A stretch of 64,000 bases of DNA from Synanceia verrucosa (taxonomy: Eukaryota; Chordata; Actinopteri; Perciformes; Synanceiidae). Shown in pieces: positions 1-13,000 of this stretch (position 1 is the stretch's first letter; each line of letters opens with the position of its first letter). The translations under genes and the position numbers were made by a program. The notes beneath the pieces were generated by a model that was given only the letters and a program-made list of their open reading frames with translations, ran no database searches and was not told the origin of the DNA. The DNA is taken from positions 7,837,507-7,901,506 of the forward strand of contig CM056567.1 of assembly GCA_029721515.1 (NCBI GenBank), written 5' to 3'.

Positions 1-2440
1 TTGTTTTGAAGAAGATTATTTGATCACACGTCATTTTTGTGAAGCAAGAAGTTTTAGAGAATCTGCCTCAAGGGATGGCAATGTTCTTGTTTTGATTAAT
101 ATTCTTTAGTCATGCCATTTTGTTGAAGCCGGAAATTTCAAAAATATTTTTTTCTTCTAGAATTTAAAAATTTGGTTTCTTCACCAAATACTGAACCTGC
201 ATTCAGTAAAATTATTAAACCTACTTTTTGTTGATTTTTGTTACTTATGGAAAATACCCTCCCGGTTTAGGAACGTCTTGGATTCCTTTTGAATCCTTCA
301 GTTCTGGGATTGAGGAAAACAACAGCAAAAAAAGGGGAGAAAACTAAACAGTTGCTTACTGTGTAAAGAACATAAACAGATTTTCTACCATGATGAACAA
401 CCATCATGGTATGTTAGTGTATTATCTGGGTGTCAGATTTGAGGAGTGTTGGTATGTTAATTAGCCTGAAAATAAAATCCCTCCCCCTAATTAGGATAAG
501 GCCACTGAAAACACACCATTAATGAAAATGGGAACCTGTCCATTGATTTTGTTTTTGGTGACTAAGAAAATGCCCACATTCTTTATGATTAAGGACTGCT
601 AAAGTGTGATCTCTCAAACTTTTTGCAATCTGAAGATACTCAACAAAGATGAGGGATGATCTGTTCATTATCGCTGTCCTTGTCTAGTTAAAAACACAAA
701 AAAACAAAGCATGCTCATTCAAAACTACTCTAAAATATCTAATTCTCTTGGCAGACAGATCCTGATGTAAATATCACTTGTCTGTGTAGTATAGAAGTTC
801 TTACTTGCATAGACCTTATGATTGACAAGGACACAAACACAATCTTTGAATGTGACCGACATGAGATTTGACCTTCTGACCTTTCCAACGGCTTTGTAAT
901 TGGTGACATTTCCTAGGTCGTGGGAGGTCACAGTGTGCGCTCTGCTGGGAGCGAGGAGGTGGTGATGGTCTGGTTGGTTCTGACTGGCAGCTGCTTAGCT
1001 GGAGGGCAGACGCTGGTTTGATAAATGTAAAAATGGAAAGCAGTCTGGAGGCTCAAAGGGAAGTTAAGCCAGTGCTTGCTTTTGCATTCCTGCCAGACAC
1101 AAACTTTTAAATCCTTCCGGAGATGTTAGAGCGTGAGGTGTGACTGGAAAATGGAGTATGGCGCGTATGTGTTGAGTATGTCAGCACGCATGAGAGGAAA
1201 CAAAAGCCCTCCTTCATTTCTCAGCCATCTTCGGTCACTAGAACAGAGCTAACAGTGGGCAGACGGAGGGCGAATAACTCCCTGGATCAAGCACCATCTA
1301 AAGCTGTGGCAAAGTGCCGAGCTGCCCCATAACACGCAACTCTTCCCCTCACCCAGACTTTAATCTTCATCCCACTTTGATATCAGAGACAGAATCGCTA
1401 ATGTGGGAGGAATGGAAGGAGGGAGGTAGAGATAGAGAGGCTGGGGGAGGGGGGTAACGGGGGAATAATTGGGGAATATGGTTTCCAAAGCTGTGTTATT
1501 TTTTTTATGAAGCTGAGAGACGTATTCAAGTCCGGAGATCAAACGTTGTGGTGCTTTTTTTATGTTCTCAGACCACAGTGAATGAAGGAGCTGAGGTTTC
1601 CCTCAGCGGCCTGCTCAGTGTTATCCGACGAACTGAAACAGCTCTGCCTTCCTTTTTCTACATCTTTCCTTCTGTCTTTCCGCACTCTTTTGCCATCAAG
1701 CTGCTGCGTAAGTTGTTGGAAGTGAGTCTGCTGGACTTCACTTGGCTCAGTGGAGGCCGTTCAAGTCCCTTAATCAGTCTGCAGATGATATCTTTCGCTG
1801 TGACAGTTAAAATGGCACGCTGTTAAACCTGCCTGCCATGCAGGTCTGCAGATCTTTTATTATTTTACTGCCTCAAGAAAGTATAAGATCGGTCACAAAA
1901 GAACTGACTGAGTCGTAGTCTGTGGCTGTTAAAGTATCGGGTGTTTAACAGAACATAAAATCAGCTGTGTGCGAAATTTGACATGTCATTAATAGGGGTG
2001 TATCCCAGTGGAAATGACACATTTTCTTATTGATGAGCTCACTCGCATATTTGCACTTAGATTGGAGGCATCTGCCTTGGCTGGATGAGATCACGTCTTC
2101 ACCGTTCAGGACTCGCTATATTGCGACCACACTTGGCCCGGTGCCGCCTCGCACTCATTTGCCAACTGACAATTTGTAAACAAACTCAGTGAAAGAGGTT
2201 GCTCAACACCCACTTCTCCCTCAAATCCCCTCTTCATCCCTGTCATTCCTTATTTTGGCGGGTCGGTCCTTTAGGTTTGTTTGGAGTAATAACATAGCAG
2301 AGACTCCCACCCTTGGAGAGGTTTAGTTCGCTGGAAGGACTGAATATGACTTCATGGAGGTATACCTTTCACTCTTTATTAATTTTCCATATTAGACTCT
2401 GTGTGTCATGCTGCACAGAAGTTTTCTTGTGCTATTTATT
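1..2440. other. Non-coding upstream stretch
   Basis: I see no gene here. The only open frames are under 95 codons, have no recognisable domain and lack paired splice signals, so I treat them as chance. The sequence is AT-rich and mostly unique-looking. An untranslated first exon of the downstream collagen gene could lie here or anywhere up to 18.8 kb, but nothing in the sequence marks it. Confidence 0.6.
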
Positions 2441-2600
2441 TATTTTCCTTTAAACTTTATTTAACCAGGAAGTCATTTAGAGATAACAATCTCTTTTCTG
2501 AGGGATACTTTGCCAAGACAGCACACCAGTTACAGTTAAAATAGAAATAAAACAGATTAGAAATACACTCATCAAACACACAAGGAAGAGATGCAAATAA
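2440..2600 (+). repeat. Old interspersed repeat, CTTTATTTAACCAGG type
   Basis: The run contains AACTTTATTTAACCAGGAAG, then a segment resembling 'GAGAT..AATCTCTTTT', then GCCAAGACAGCA. I recognise this order of motifs from a repeat that is widespread in fish genomes. The copy is diverged and its ends are not clear. I cannot assign a class with certainty; it looks like the end of a retroelement. Confidence 0.5.
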
Positions 2601-3284
2601 AGCCATTGCATTCTTCAGTTACACAGATTGTTAACTATAACCTCTATATAAGAAGCATAAGAAGTCACTGTGACTTCACCCATTGGTTTGTGGGCTGCTA
2701 TTTTGAAGCCTCAAGTTCAGCATTTTGGTTCTCATCATCTTTGTTTTTTGCAAAATGTTATAATAAAAATTCATGAGCAGAAAACATACAGTGAAAGTGC
2801 AGGGACAACATGTAAACTTCAGAACAGCTGCATCACCCAGATATTTCAAATGTCCAAACACTTATCTGACAAACTTGAGTCTGTAAAGACAACAGCAGTG
2901 ATCTCTGTGTCTGTTTTGATTCATTTGCTCTGCATGGGCTCTAGTTTAAGGAGCCTGGCCTTCGCCGCCTACCAGCGTCACTCCGTCCTCCCCCACAGTT
3001 CCTCCACTGTCCAAGGATGTGTCTCATTCTCATGTCTGTGGTGTAAGTTTTATTCCTCTCTAACTCTCATATTCCTCCCACCAATCCTCCTGTCTCCTCC
3101 AGCTGCCAAGTGGAGACAAAGAAGCTGCTTCAGCCCTCCTTTGGTCTGGTGATTATCTAAACGAGGGCCCATCAATCTAAACTAACTCCAGACTCCCAAG
3201 AATGTCCCTCTTCTTCTGGCTGCCAGGTTGGAGATAAACACATAGCAGATCCTGAGAATCAGCCCTTAATGAACCATTCAACGT
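2601..3284. other. Non-coding stretch
   Basis: No gene is recognised. A 160-codon open frame (2670-3152, +) has low-complexity Ser/Leu-rich content, no recognised domain and no splice context. It looks like a chance ORF. Confidence 0.5.
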
Positions 3285-3715
3285 AGTCTCATGAAACGGT
3301 TCGTATGATATCATACAAAAAGTTAGCCACAGACTTTCATGCATATCTCTACGAATGACCGGCAACATGAGCGATCAGTGAGAGCCTTAAAAATGGTGGC
3401 TATTGCTTTCATTCTCAGTGGAAACGGCAATATTTTAAAGGTTACGCATTGAAATACGCTTTGACAACATTTCTGGCGATGGTTAGGGTTAGGGATAGGG
3501 TTACATGGTTAGGGTTATGGAAATAAAATGCATATTTCCCACTAGAAATGTTATCAAAATGTATAAGCTATCTTAAAATATTGCATTTTCCACTGAGAAT
3601 GTAAGGAATGTCTGCCATGTTTTCACAGAGAGAGAACAGTCTGCATCGAACATCGCCTGATCACAAGTTTGGCTCCCAATTATGTATTTTTAGTGCAATA
3701 CTTTTCGTAGTAATT
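3285..3715. repeat. Fold-back element with telomere-like loop
   Basis: Two imperfect inverted arms face each other. The left arm is 3412-3474 (starts TTCTCAGTGG, contains GCAATATTTTAAAG, ends ACATTTCT). The right arm is 3544-3599 (starts AGAAATGTTATCAAAATG, ends CCACTGAGAA). The segment between them includes degenerate TTAGGG repeats at 3481-3520. A perfect 14-bp palindrome, GTATGATATCATAC, lies just outside at 3303-3316. Similar fold-back sequences occur in many fish genomes; the outer limits given here are approximate. Confidence 0.6.
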
Positions 3716-6700
3716 TGTACAAATATTGGATAAGAAGAGCCTGAAGCCTTAGATGTACGCAGACTGCCTCAGTCTTATCATAACCTCCCAAACTGCTGCT
3801 CCGTCATGCTACACAGACTGGTATCATCTGATTGACTCACCAAGCACAGGGCCAACAGTTCAAAGCCAGAAAAAAAAAAAAATCCTCATCTGTTTTTATT
3901 TATTTCCACTTAAGTTCAGCCGTTTGTCACGTAATGCATAATGAGAAAGTAATTATTGCGTCTCGCCTCTCAGTGGTTGCCTGTGGTATTTTATTGGCTG
4001 TTGGCAGCGCTGCAGGAATTCCATGAGGCAGGTGAACAAGGAAGTGGAGTTTATTCAACACTACACAATTATCTGAATGTTTGTCTTCATTAAAAGCTCT
4101 TTTTTTCTCCCTCTCTTTCCTGATGAGCGACACTCAAACTTGACATTCTGCGGAGCAGACCAGACACTTCCTTACAGCCCACTAATTATAAACGTGTTCT
4201 GATGTTTTGCTGTTTACTGCAGTAACACATGCAGACAATTTCATTTTACTGAAGTGACTAGTTTTCCATATAGCATGCAGGTGTCAAAACCAGATTGTAT
4301 GAGTTTGTAGTGTTGTTAGGCATCCCCTCCTGATGACTGCACCATGGCGATAAGAGACAGGGAGCGAGGAGATCTGCTTTTAATACAAAAAGGAGCCCTG
4401 ATGACATCAATCACACACATGGGAGGTGAACAGGGAGTCACCCACATCGAGATTAGTGTCAAAAGGGTGGAGGAGGTGTTGACAGGAGGGGAGGGAAGGT
4501 CAGAGGGAGATACAGTGTCAGAGAGGGAGGAAATAGGGAGTTAACCCCTGTATCTACGAGGCACACTTCCCCTGTCCTGCTCCAAGCTCAGACTGATTTA
4601 TTCCTGTTCTACTCCTCCATCCCACCCACACTCCACCGTCCAAAATCTGCTCTTTGTCCTCCATCTCTCACTGGCCTGGGTTTGGTTTAACAAACTAGAT
4701 AATGCACAGGACATGACAGAATGGAGGGACGGCCAAGACAGTTGCTGTAGTTATTTGTTACTTTACACCACCGGGTGGAGTTGATGTATCATATATTCTG
4801 TGGTGAAAACAAGCAGGCAAATTCTATTATTATGGCCGTTGTTCGCCAATGTGAGTTGTATCGCTGGCTTTATTTTTGAAAAACACTGAGCCCATTATAT
4901 TAGCGGTGGTCTCTCTGTTGTCTTGGCTCGGCTGCAGATCTGCAGCATCTCATTCGGACACTTTTTTTTTTGTTTTCCTCCTCTTCAAGTGTGATTATCC
5001 AAACAAGATGCTATGCTTTTGGCGAACCAACATGTTTCTGTCTCCTTTTCCTTCCTTGATGTTTAACAAACGCGCCTGTGAAGCCGTGCTGGATCACAAG
5101 CACATTAGCAAACAGTGCGGCCAATTTGTCCTCTGTCTAAAATCAGGAATATCTCAGCTCATTACTATAAATAATCCAAACATGACTTCAGATATTTTAA
5201 TGAATATGTTGGCTGTTGCTTGTCTTTTTCTTTCTCTTGGAAGTATATTGTCATAATTTTGCCAAGTTTACATGAGAACATATTGTACTTCAGGACATGT
5301 GTTCTTTGGTTATTATTAAGTTTTTAAGCTTGCACCGGTGCATGTGTTCTTCAGTTCTTCAGTGAGTGTACACCTTTTCAAACTCTAAATCAGACTTTAA
5401 CATGCGGGATAGTGTGAAACAGGACTGGCAAGATCTCCTAACACTGTCTGGCCTGACCCGTGCTGCTCTCTGGTGGCTCTTATAGCCTCCATAAGGCCTG
5501 GCGTGATGATCCTCACTGTATACGACTCCAACGGGACGTATTCACTGGGTTTTCTCACAGTTTTTACACGTCTGCAGCCAAATAGTTTCTTTTATGTGCG
5601 TCATACTAGAAAAGCAGACTGATCATGACTGCACAGATGTAGCCTCCATAAAAATATTACTTATCACATACTGGCTTCACTGACACTACAGTGTTGTCTC
5701 CTATAAATAAATACATTTTAAATTTTTTATTATATTGTATCAAATATCAGAGATGACTGGACATTGAGAATTTGTTCCTGGAGGTTGTTACACTGATTAT
5801 TATGTGCCTACATGGCATGCATGGACACAGTAGTTTGTGCATAAAATCTGCATTGATCTGTAATTAATTGATTGGAAAAGGAGTGGGAATCAATAACTTT
5901 TTTACTTCCTCCCACTCAAGGCAAGCAAATAATTCATTTTTGATCAGGATTAATTGCTGATTTCCAATCGTTAATCACTATTAAAAATATTGTACATTTA
6001 AAACCCTATTATTTTGGATTTTAGAACATTTTTTAAGATTATTTTAATGATGCAAATCGATTATTAGCTGTATAAACATGTTTATCCAGTGTATCCTCAT
6101 TGGGGATCAAAATGAACACAAAGAAAGTTACAGTAAGAAACTAAAAAAAAAAAAACTTGACTGAAATTTTATATTTATATGTCTAACGGTACAATCAGCA
6201 TAAGGCCACAGATTGTCTACCTCAAAAATATAGCTTGTCTTCAATAGAAAAGAAATGCTACAGTAACAGTATGGTCTTGAGGTTGGAGGTTTCATAGTGC
6301 TTATTCTGTGAAATAATAAACTGCCTCTCCCGCTTCTTCCGAGATGTCTTCACAAAGGCAGTGAGACATTTCAGAGGATACTCAGTGAGATCCTTTTAAG
6401 AGTAGCTACTTAACCTGCTCTAACGGGATCTCCTGATTTCTATTTGTGTGGACTGGACCCTGAACTGTGATAGTTTTATGTAATAGTTTAGTGTTTTATG
6501 TGTTAGTTCAGTGTTTTATATGTATCCTGAGCTGTGATAGCTCAGTGATCCAATAAATATTTAATTGTTCTAGTAGTTTGCTGCATACTTTCATAATAAG
6601 AGTTAAAAGAAAAGTGACACCTTCTGACCAGTCTGTAGTGCAGAGCTGAGGTGTAATGATGAGAAACGATGGATCTCTTGCAGGCTACAGTGCTACTCAG

Positions 6701-7189
6701 GCTTCAGGAGTGTTGTTAAAACCAATGAGGATTACCAAACACTCAATGCCACAAATGACTCATGTCTTGACAGCAGCTCCCTACTCATCCTAAAAAAATA
6801 CACTTTAAATGAACACAACAGCTCAGCTCAACAAAGGACCCACACAGATCACCCAGTCGAAAATGTGACAAATGAAAATCTTGTTCTCTCCTCTCCTTGA
6901 ATTTAAAAAAATGCAATTTGAGTGTAGATCTTGGTCCATTCATGGAATGGATTTCATATCTGTTTGACTGGTACCAGTTACTCTCCTCTTCCCTCCATCC
7001 CTGTATCTCTTTACTTCATACTATATATACACATATCACATCATATATAACACCTCATCGACTCATACTCAATGCACTCTATATTTTAGGGTTCTGTTGC
7101 TATCACAAAGGAAGTAAATTCAGGGTCAGACACATCTTCCGACATCTTCACTGCAAGAATGGAGGCTCAATCGCTTTTCATACCTTGTG
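3716..7189. other. Non-coding stretch
   Basis: No gene, RNA gene or clear mobile element is recognised. Open frames are 126 codons or shorter and lack domains. The stretch includes AT-rich segments with A-runs (for example around 6143-6155) and is otherwise unremarkable. Confidence 0.5.
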
Positions 7190-7318
7190 AACAGGTGCAA
7201 CAGTCTAAAAATATTACTACAGCAAGTGAAAGTTTTATATCCTGTACAGATTGCAAAGCCCTCAGAGGCAAATTTGTAATTTGTGATATTGGGCAAATAA
7301 AATTGACTTGACTTGACC
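7190..7318 (+). repeat. Retroelement tail, TTGACTTGACTTGAC type
   Basis: The segment carries AAAGCCCTCAGAGGCAAATT, then TTTGTGATATTGGGC, then AAATAAAATTGACTTGACTT. This is a 3' end that recurs in fish genomes. A second copy of the same tail is at about 55,850-55,905. No coding remnant is attached, so the class (SINE or 5'-truncated LINE) is open. Confidence 0.55.
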
Positions 7319-9045
7319 TGGAAATCATCCTGACTGTGGCAAAAGCCCAGCAGTGTGAGATTAATACACAAGATGAATTGGCTGCACATATGACAAGCTT
7401 CACATCCGTAGGATTCACATTCTGCCAATGGAAGCATTATTTTCACGAAAACACATGTCATCATGTCAAACGCCAAGGATGAGGACCACAGTTTTGTTCT
7501 TCTCACTGAAAAACAACAGGAAGGAGAAAGACATGGGGTGATGTCACGCAGCACTCCTCCTGGTCTTTGACTCCAGCCGTTGCCATAGTGACTCTCTTAG
7601 AGGATTATTCAAGAGGAACTAGTGACTAGTTGTCACATGACTGTATAAAAAATTGAGAGATTTCCCCCCAACTGTTTTAGGGATTTAGACAGATTGATAG
7701 TAGACAGATGGTAGGAATACATTTTGGCATTTTTGATTGTTAAGGTGATACAATTATTTTAACTCTGGACAGAGTTACGCTAGCGAACCTAGCAAGCTAC
7801 TGAGATTTGAGGTGAAATTTAGCTTTTTATTCTAAAGTAGGTTTAAATGCTGTTTAACTACTTTGAAAGTATCAAACCGCTCAGAAATACACAGTGTGTG
7901 CCGATGCTAAGAAACCACTTCATCCAGTCCTGCATGCCAAATGAGACAGAAATTTCATCTTACTGACTGTTATCTACACGTCTAAAACTGGTATCACTTT
8001 TTTGTTGTTTCTCAAAATTTAACACCATCTATTCAATTATAAAAACAGAATTTCATACTTGCATACATTCACAAAGCCTCGTTTATACAGCGCTTTGGTG
8101 GTTTTTGGGAGGTGTGAGGCCAGAACTGGCAGGGTCCTCTTACACGGCCAGCGCTCTTAGCCAGCAGCTAATAAAGACTCGCATTGATCCTATTGGGTGG
8201 GGTGGTGTTTCATCCGCTATGCACTGTATGCTGGTGGTCTGGTTAATATGCATGCATGCATGCATGTGTTTGTGGTGCTTTGTGGGCTCTTTTCAGCTGG
8301 CTAAGTCTGGAGACTGAAACACTCTGATGGGGTCAGCAGCAATTTAAGTGAGTGATCAATCAAATAGGGTCCAATGAACAGTTAATGGTCCTGAACTTGG
8401 ATTCAGACCATCTAATGAATTTTCATTTTAAACATAGTGTGAGGTGGAATAAGGGACAAAAGTGAAAAGAGAGGTAGAAGAGTGTGCAATGCCTGGTCGG
8501 GCTGATATCCTCAACTATGCTCAGTGTTACATAAAGACTCCCCAGTGCACACACACACACACACACACACACACTATGCTAACCCCTGCCTTCACACACA
8601 GCGAAAAAGTCATGGCGTCCAAGAGCTCACCACATCACTTTGTGTCATCCCATCCCTCATCCTCTGATGGCCCTGCGTCACACTGTCTGAGCCCTGGAGC
8701 TACAGCGGTTCATTTCCTCATCACAGCTTTTTCTATAAAACCCACATCACAATCAAGCAAAATTAATCAAGCCTTTTTATTGTTCTTTCTCAAGAGGGAG
8801 CTTCAGGCTTCATGTTGAGTAATTGTGGTTACTCAGATCTTTTCTCGTGTCATTCACTAATTTTCCTCTTGTGTGTGTGTGTGTATTTATTTTTGATCTG
8901 GTTGCTAAGTGAGGCTAACTTTTATAGACAAAAAATACAGTCTTTTAAATAAAAAGGGCCAGAAGCTTATGTTTGCTAATGTTAGCAAAAGTTAGAAAAT
9001 TAATGTTCTGAAAGTTAGCATTAAATTTTAGCATATACTTTACAC
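7319..9045. other. Non-coding stretch with (CA)n microsatellite
   Basis: No gene is recognised. It includes a (CA)n microsatellite at 8548-8574 and a short GCATGCATGCATGCATG run near 8250. The segment at about 8970-9035 is rich in GTTAGC-like words, common in fish intergenic DNA. Confidence 0.5.
8548..8574. repeat. (CA)n microsatellite
   Basis: An uninterrupted CA dinucleotide run of about 27 bp. Confidence 0.95.
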
Positions 9046-9406
9046 GAGGGCTGCAACTGACAGTTAATTTCATTATCAGTTAATCGTTCAATCAATTTTT
9101 TTGATTAATTGATTACTTTTTTGGTTAATAAAGTGTCAGAAATTATGAGAAAAGTCTATCCCAATATTCTCAGTGTCCAATGTGATGTTTTGCATTGTCT
9201 TGTTTTGTCCAAAACCCAAAGTTAATCTCTTTATTATGATAGTAAAACAGTGAAAAGCAGGGACTCACCATATTTGAGAGACTGACAACAGCCTTTTCTG
9301 CCATTTCAGCCTTAAAAATTGCTTTAATGATTAATCAGTTATCAAAATAGTTGTCCATATTTTTTCTGCTGATGGACTATTTGTTTAGTTAGCTAATGCA
9401 GCTCTA
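9046..9406 (+). mobile_element. Non-autonomous hAT transposon (MITE) with 8-bp TSD
   Basis: The element begins GAGGGCTGCAACT and ends GCAGCTCTA, a degenerate terminal inverted repeat of the TAGGGCTGC / GCAGCTCTA type. It is flanked on both sides by the identical 8-mer CTTTACAC (9038-9045 and 9407-9414), the duplication length expected for hAT transposition. Inside are the GATTAATTGATTA words and the GTGTCAGAAATTATGAGAAA segment typical of a very common fish MITE family. It is 361 bp long with no transposase, so it must have been moved by an enzyme supplied elsewhere. Diverged relatives occur at about 32,214 and 51,691 in this window. Confidence 0.85.
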
Positions 9407-9989
9407 CTTTACACACATATTTTTCATCCTAACTTTGACAAATTTATTGTATGGATGCTTGCATGAACACAACATTTTGACATTTGCAGTGTAGACAAGA
9501 GATACGGTGAATTATGTTACATAAATCAGCAACAGAGAGAAGAAATCCTCATATATACAAAATGTGGAGTACATCTTGAAAGTTTGGGCACTGAGCCTGG
9601 AATGCTATCCGCAAAATTCATCAGTGTGGATCCAGCTGAAATCACGCAGCTGCTTCTGTGGATTTACAAATTGCTGGTTCAATATATTATATAGGAATAT
9701 GGCTCCAAAGCATGGTACAGTGGGATTTCTCTCTTCCTGGTCTATTGTCTGCTGTTTTGGCCGTCTGCCGTGCTGCCTGTGCCAGAGAAGTCCATTCAGA
9801 TGGAGCCCAGTCAGTCTATAGTCCAGTAGCCTCCAGCACGGAGGCATTTCAGCTCCTTCAGGGGGATTTGACCAAGATTTCCTGCCCCTTATTAAATTAT
9901 AATCTCCTTTCTATCTCTTTTTCTTTCCCCCCTCCTCTCCATTTCGGACTGAAAAATAGGCCTCCCTCTTTGTTTTGCTGCCAACTGAT

Positions 9990-10036
<47 letters not shown>

Positions 10037-13000
10037 AAGCAACATGTGAGATGATTGGCAGGCCACGCATCTGAAATGGGGCAACAGGGAGATCAAGAGC
10101 TAAATCTTATACTTTCTGCTCCTTTTTTCTTTCTTCTCCACCATGCAGTCTTCCTTTTTGCCTGTCGGTGTGCCTCCTTCTTGCTTTCTCCTCCCCTTCT
10201 GTTGCTTCTTTTTTCATTTACGGTGAATATTTCCTCTCTTTCTTCCCGTCCCTTGGCATGAGTTTCCATCTCCCTCCATCTCCATCAGTGGCAGCTTTTG
10301 ACAATGTGATCTGTATTAGCTTAGTGTTTTCATGGAGTGTCAAACTGTGGAATCCTTAGATAGAAACAGACTATGAGAGGACTTTTCTGGGCTTTTCCCT
10401 CCTGGAAGTTATCCCCGGCTACGTGCAGCTTGGGATTTTTTCCAGTCTTGGCAAAAAAGAATGGAACAATTGATGGTGTGCAATTGTTCCGGGTTTAGTC
10501 GTCGTATTTAAGCGCCCCGGAACATTTCTCACCTTCAGAGCACTGAATCGTAAATAGACCCTTGCACATACTCTCCACATGGTCTTGACTGCTCGCCACA
10601 GGCAGCTTTGCCTTTGGATGAACTGCCACCATGAATATTTTGACACACAGTCAGGAAATAACGAAGCTATGTTGTGAGAAAGAAATCTCACTGTGAGGCA
10701 GTGGCTTGTTTTGAGCTCTTTTCTTTGTCTCGCTTTTGTCAGTTTTCGGTGTGTTCTCTGGCCTGTGTGTCTGCTGCACATTTCAGAGGCCCCGCTCTGG
10801 CAGAAAAAGCTAAAGCCACCCACCCAGTGAAGGGAGAAAGGTAACAGCTTCTTAGAGACATGGCACAGAAACACAAGACAAAAGACAGACCAAGCCCGAC
10901 CCAGTTCATTAGAGCCATACACAGAGTCCAGCATTGAGCCTCCAATCCTGCACAGCACCTTCCTACCCAGATACTGAACACATGGTCACCTGAACAGTGA
11001 CTGGCCAATCAGAGCTTTGCAACTGTATCAAGGGCACATCAGGCCTGTCTAGATATAAACTTCACAAATCAGCAATACAAGTCTAACGGGTAGAAAAGTG
11101 TAAAGAAAGGATCATTCAGTGTTTATCTGCTAAAACATGAGTTGTAAAATTGGACATGCCCAGAAAACAAGCTTACTACCTCCTGCTGGGGCTAATGGTT
11201 ACTTTTTTATGTACGGTTGCAAATTGCTTTGGACAACGATATTCATTTTGGTGACCTCAAAATGCTACTTTCAAGCAGCGACAGCAACCCTGTCCTATTT
11301 TTTATTTGGTCTGGGGCACTATATACATTTCAGCAAACCCAGTGTTAGATAGTGTTACCCTTTCATTATGTAGTGATTCCTCATGTCCAAGTCCTTTATT
11401 CTTGCAAGGACATACAAGGTTAGCACAGGCCCATGCTAGTTATATCGCTTTTTTTGGAAATAAAAGGAATATATTTTCCTCCTGTTATCGTTGTTTCCCC
11501 CTCTTTCCTCTTTAGACATGAGTTGTGTTAATTAAGAAAACATAGACTTGAATATATTTCAGTACCAGTGGACCTACAGAGGAAAAAGGAGGTGAGATCA
11601 TCTCCACAATGACCTCTGACACATTATTATTCCAATCCAGAAATCTCTATCTTTGTGTGAATTTCAGTTTTCACATGATGAACAAATGAAGGTCAGTTTT
11701 GGGGTGGTTATGTGTTCTCTCAGTGACCTGCCTTGCTGAACATTTATTTCTCTGAAAAGATGGAAGCAGATCACCTTTTCTGAGATTATTATTTTACTCT
11801 TTGCTCTTGATTACCTAATCAGCCGCTCATATTGAGTTTAGGTGCACCGGTGGGTCAGTCAGAAATTTATCGCTAAGTTTTTCTGCCGACAGACTCTCTC
11901 TCTCTCTCCCATACTGTACCTGGCTTCTTTGCAGGTCAGGGGTTAGTCTGCATGTGTTGCAGACTTTCAGTCCATTTCCCTTGGCTATATCTGGATCTGA
12001 AATGCTTCGCTGAAAGATGAGGTGATAGAGCATGAATCGATAAAACAGCAGGGTGCCAGACTGGCTGATAGATCTTTAACAATGCTCTGAAACTGGTCCT
12101 AGTGGAGGCTCCAGAGCAAATAAATGCAAATGTAAATATGTGAGGTATTGCATGTTAATAATTGTGACTAATTAGCCTCATTTTGACTGCGTTGCCCTTT
12201 GTACCTGACTACACACATATGCGCTAACCCTTTCATATGCACGATCCATCACCCCCATCTGATGATCAGCACGTCTGCTTCTGCACTCAGATAAGTGCTC
12301 ATGGGTATTAAACGTGTTCCTCTGAATGAAGTCATCAAGAAATGGAAACCCTCCGTCTGACCTTTTCACTCATTTCCCTCGATGGTTTCTTGACAACGTG
12401 TCTCACCCCCACGCTTTACACCCTTTTCACTCTCGCTTCTTCCCTCTCAAACCACTCCATCAGCATAAACTCTTCCCTCTCCGACCGTCTCTCACCAGCT
12501 TCAACCTTCAGGGATGTTAGGAAAACACAGCCCTGCTCCACAGGTACCATTTCCTAAATTGATGTGCATCCTCTCTTTTACTTGTCCTGTTTTTATGAGG
12601 GTTTTTTTTTTTCCTCCCCTGAAGTTAATCGAGGCCATTTTTACTGTCTTCTCTTCAGTTCACTCATGGTACATTTTTTGACTGTCATCTTCTATTTTGT
12701 TCACACGAAAACAGAAGGGCATGCAATCCTTCATACGGTTTTCATCGAATCCTCAGAGGACAACAAAACAGATGACAGATTCACTCCAAACAAGAATGGA
12801 TAATAGCTTGTGCATGTAAGCGTTGCGTGTTAAAACTGAAAGTGTATGTTTTGTGTCACCTGTAGTGCAGATCATAATTTTTACAACCCAGAGAGAGACA
12901 GATGGATGCGCTCGAAGTGTTGGGCTTCAGCTTCTGTCTCTCCTTTGATTAATTTCACATCCATATAAACTGCATGGCCACGTTGCTGAATATACCACAT

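Noticed and set aside
2670..3152. 160-codon plus-strand frame
   Set aside because: Low-complexity Ser/Leu content, overlapped by frames on the other strand, no similarity recognised.
8462..8818. Frame with repeated Thr-His (THTHTH) segment
   Set aside because: The repeat is translation of a CA microsatellite; the rest has no coding character.
10419..11008. Overlapping minus-strand frames of 179 and 89 codons
   Set aside because: No recognisable domain, two competing frames and no splice or promoter context, so most likely chance.
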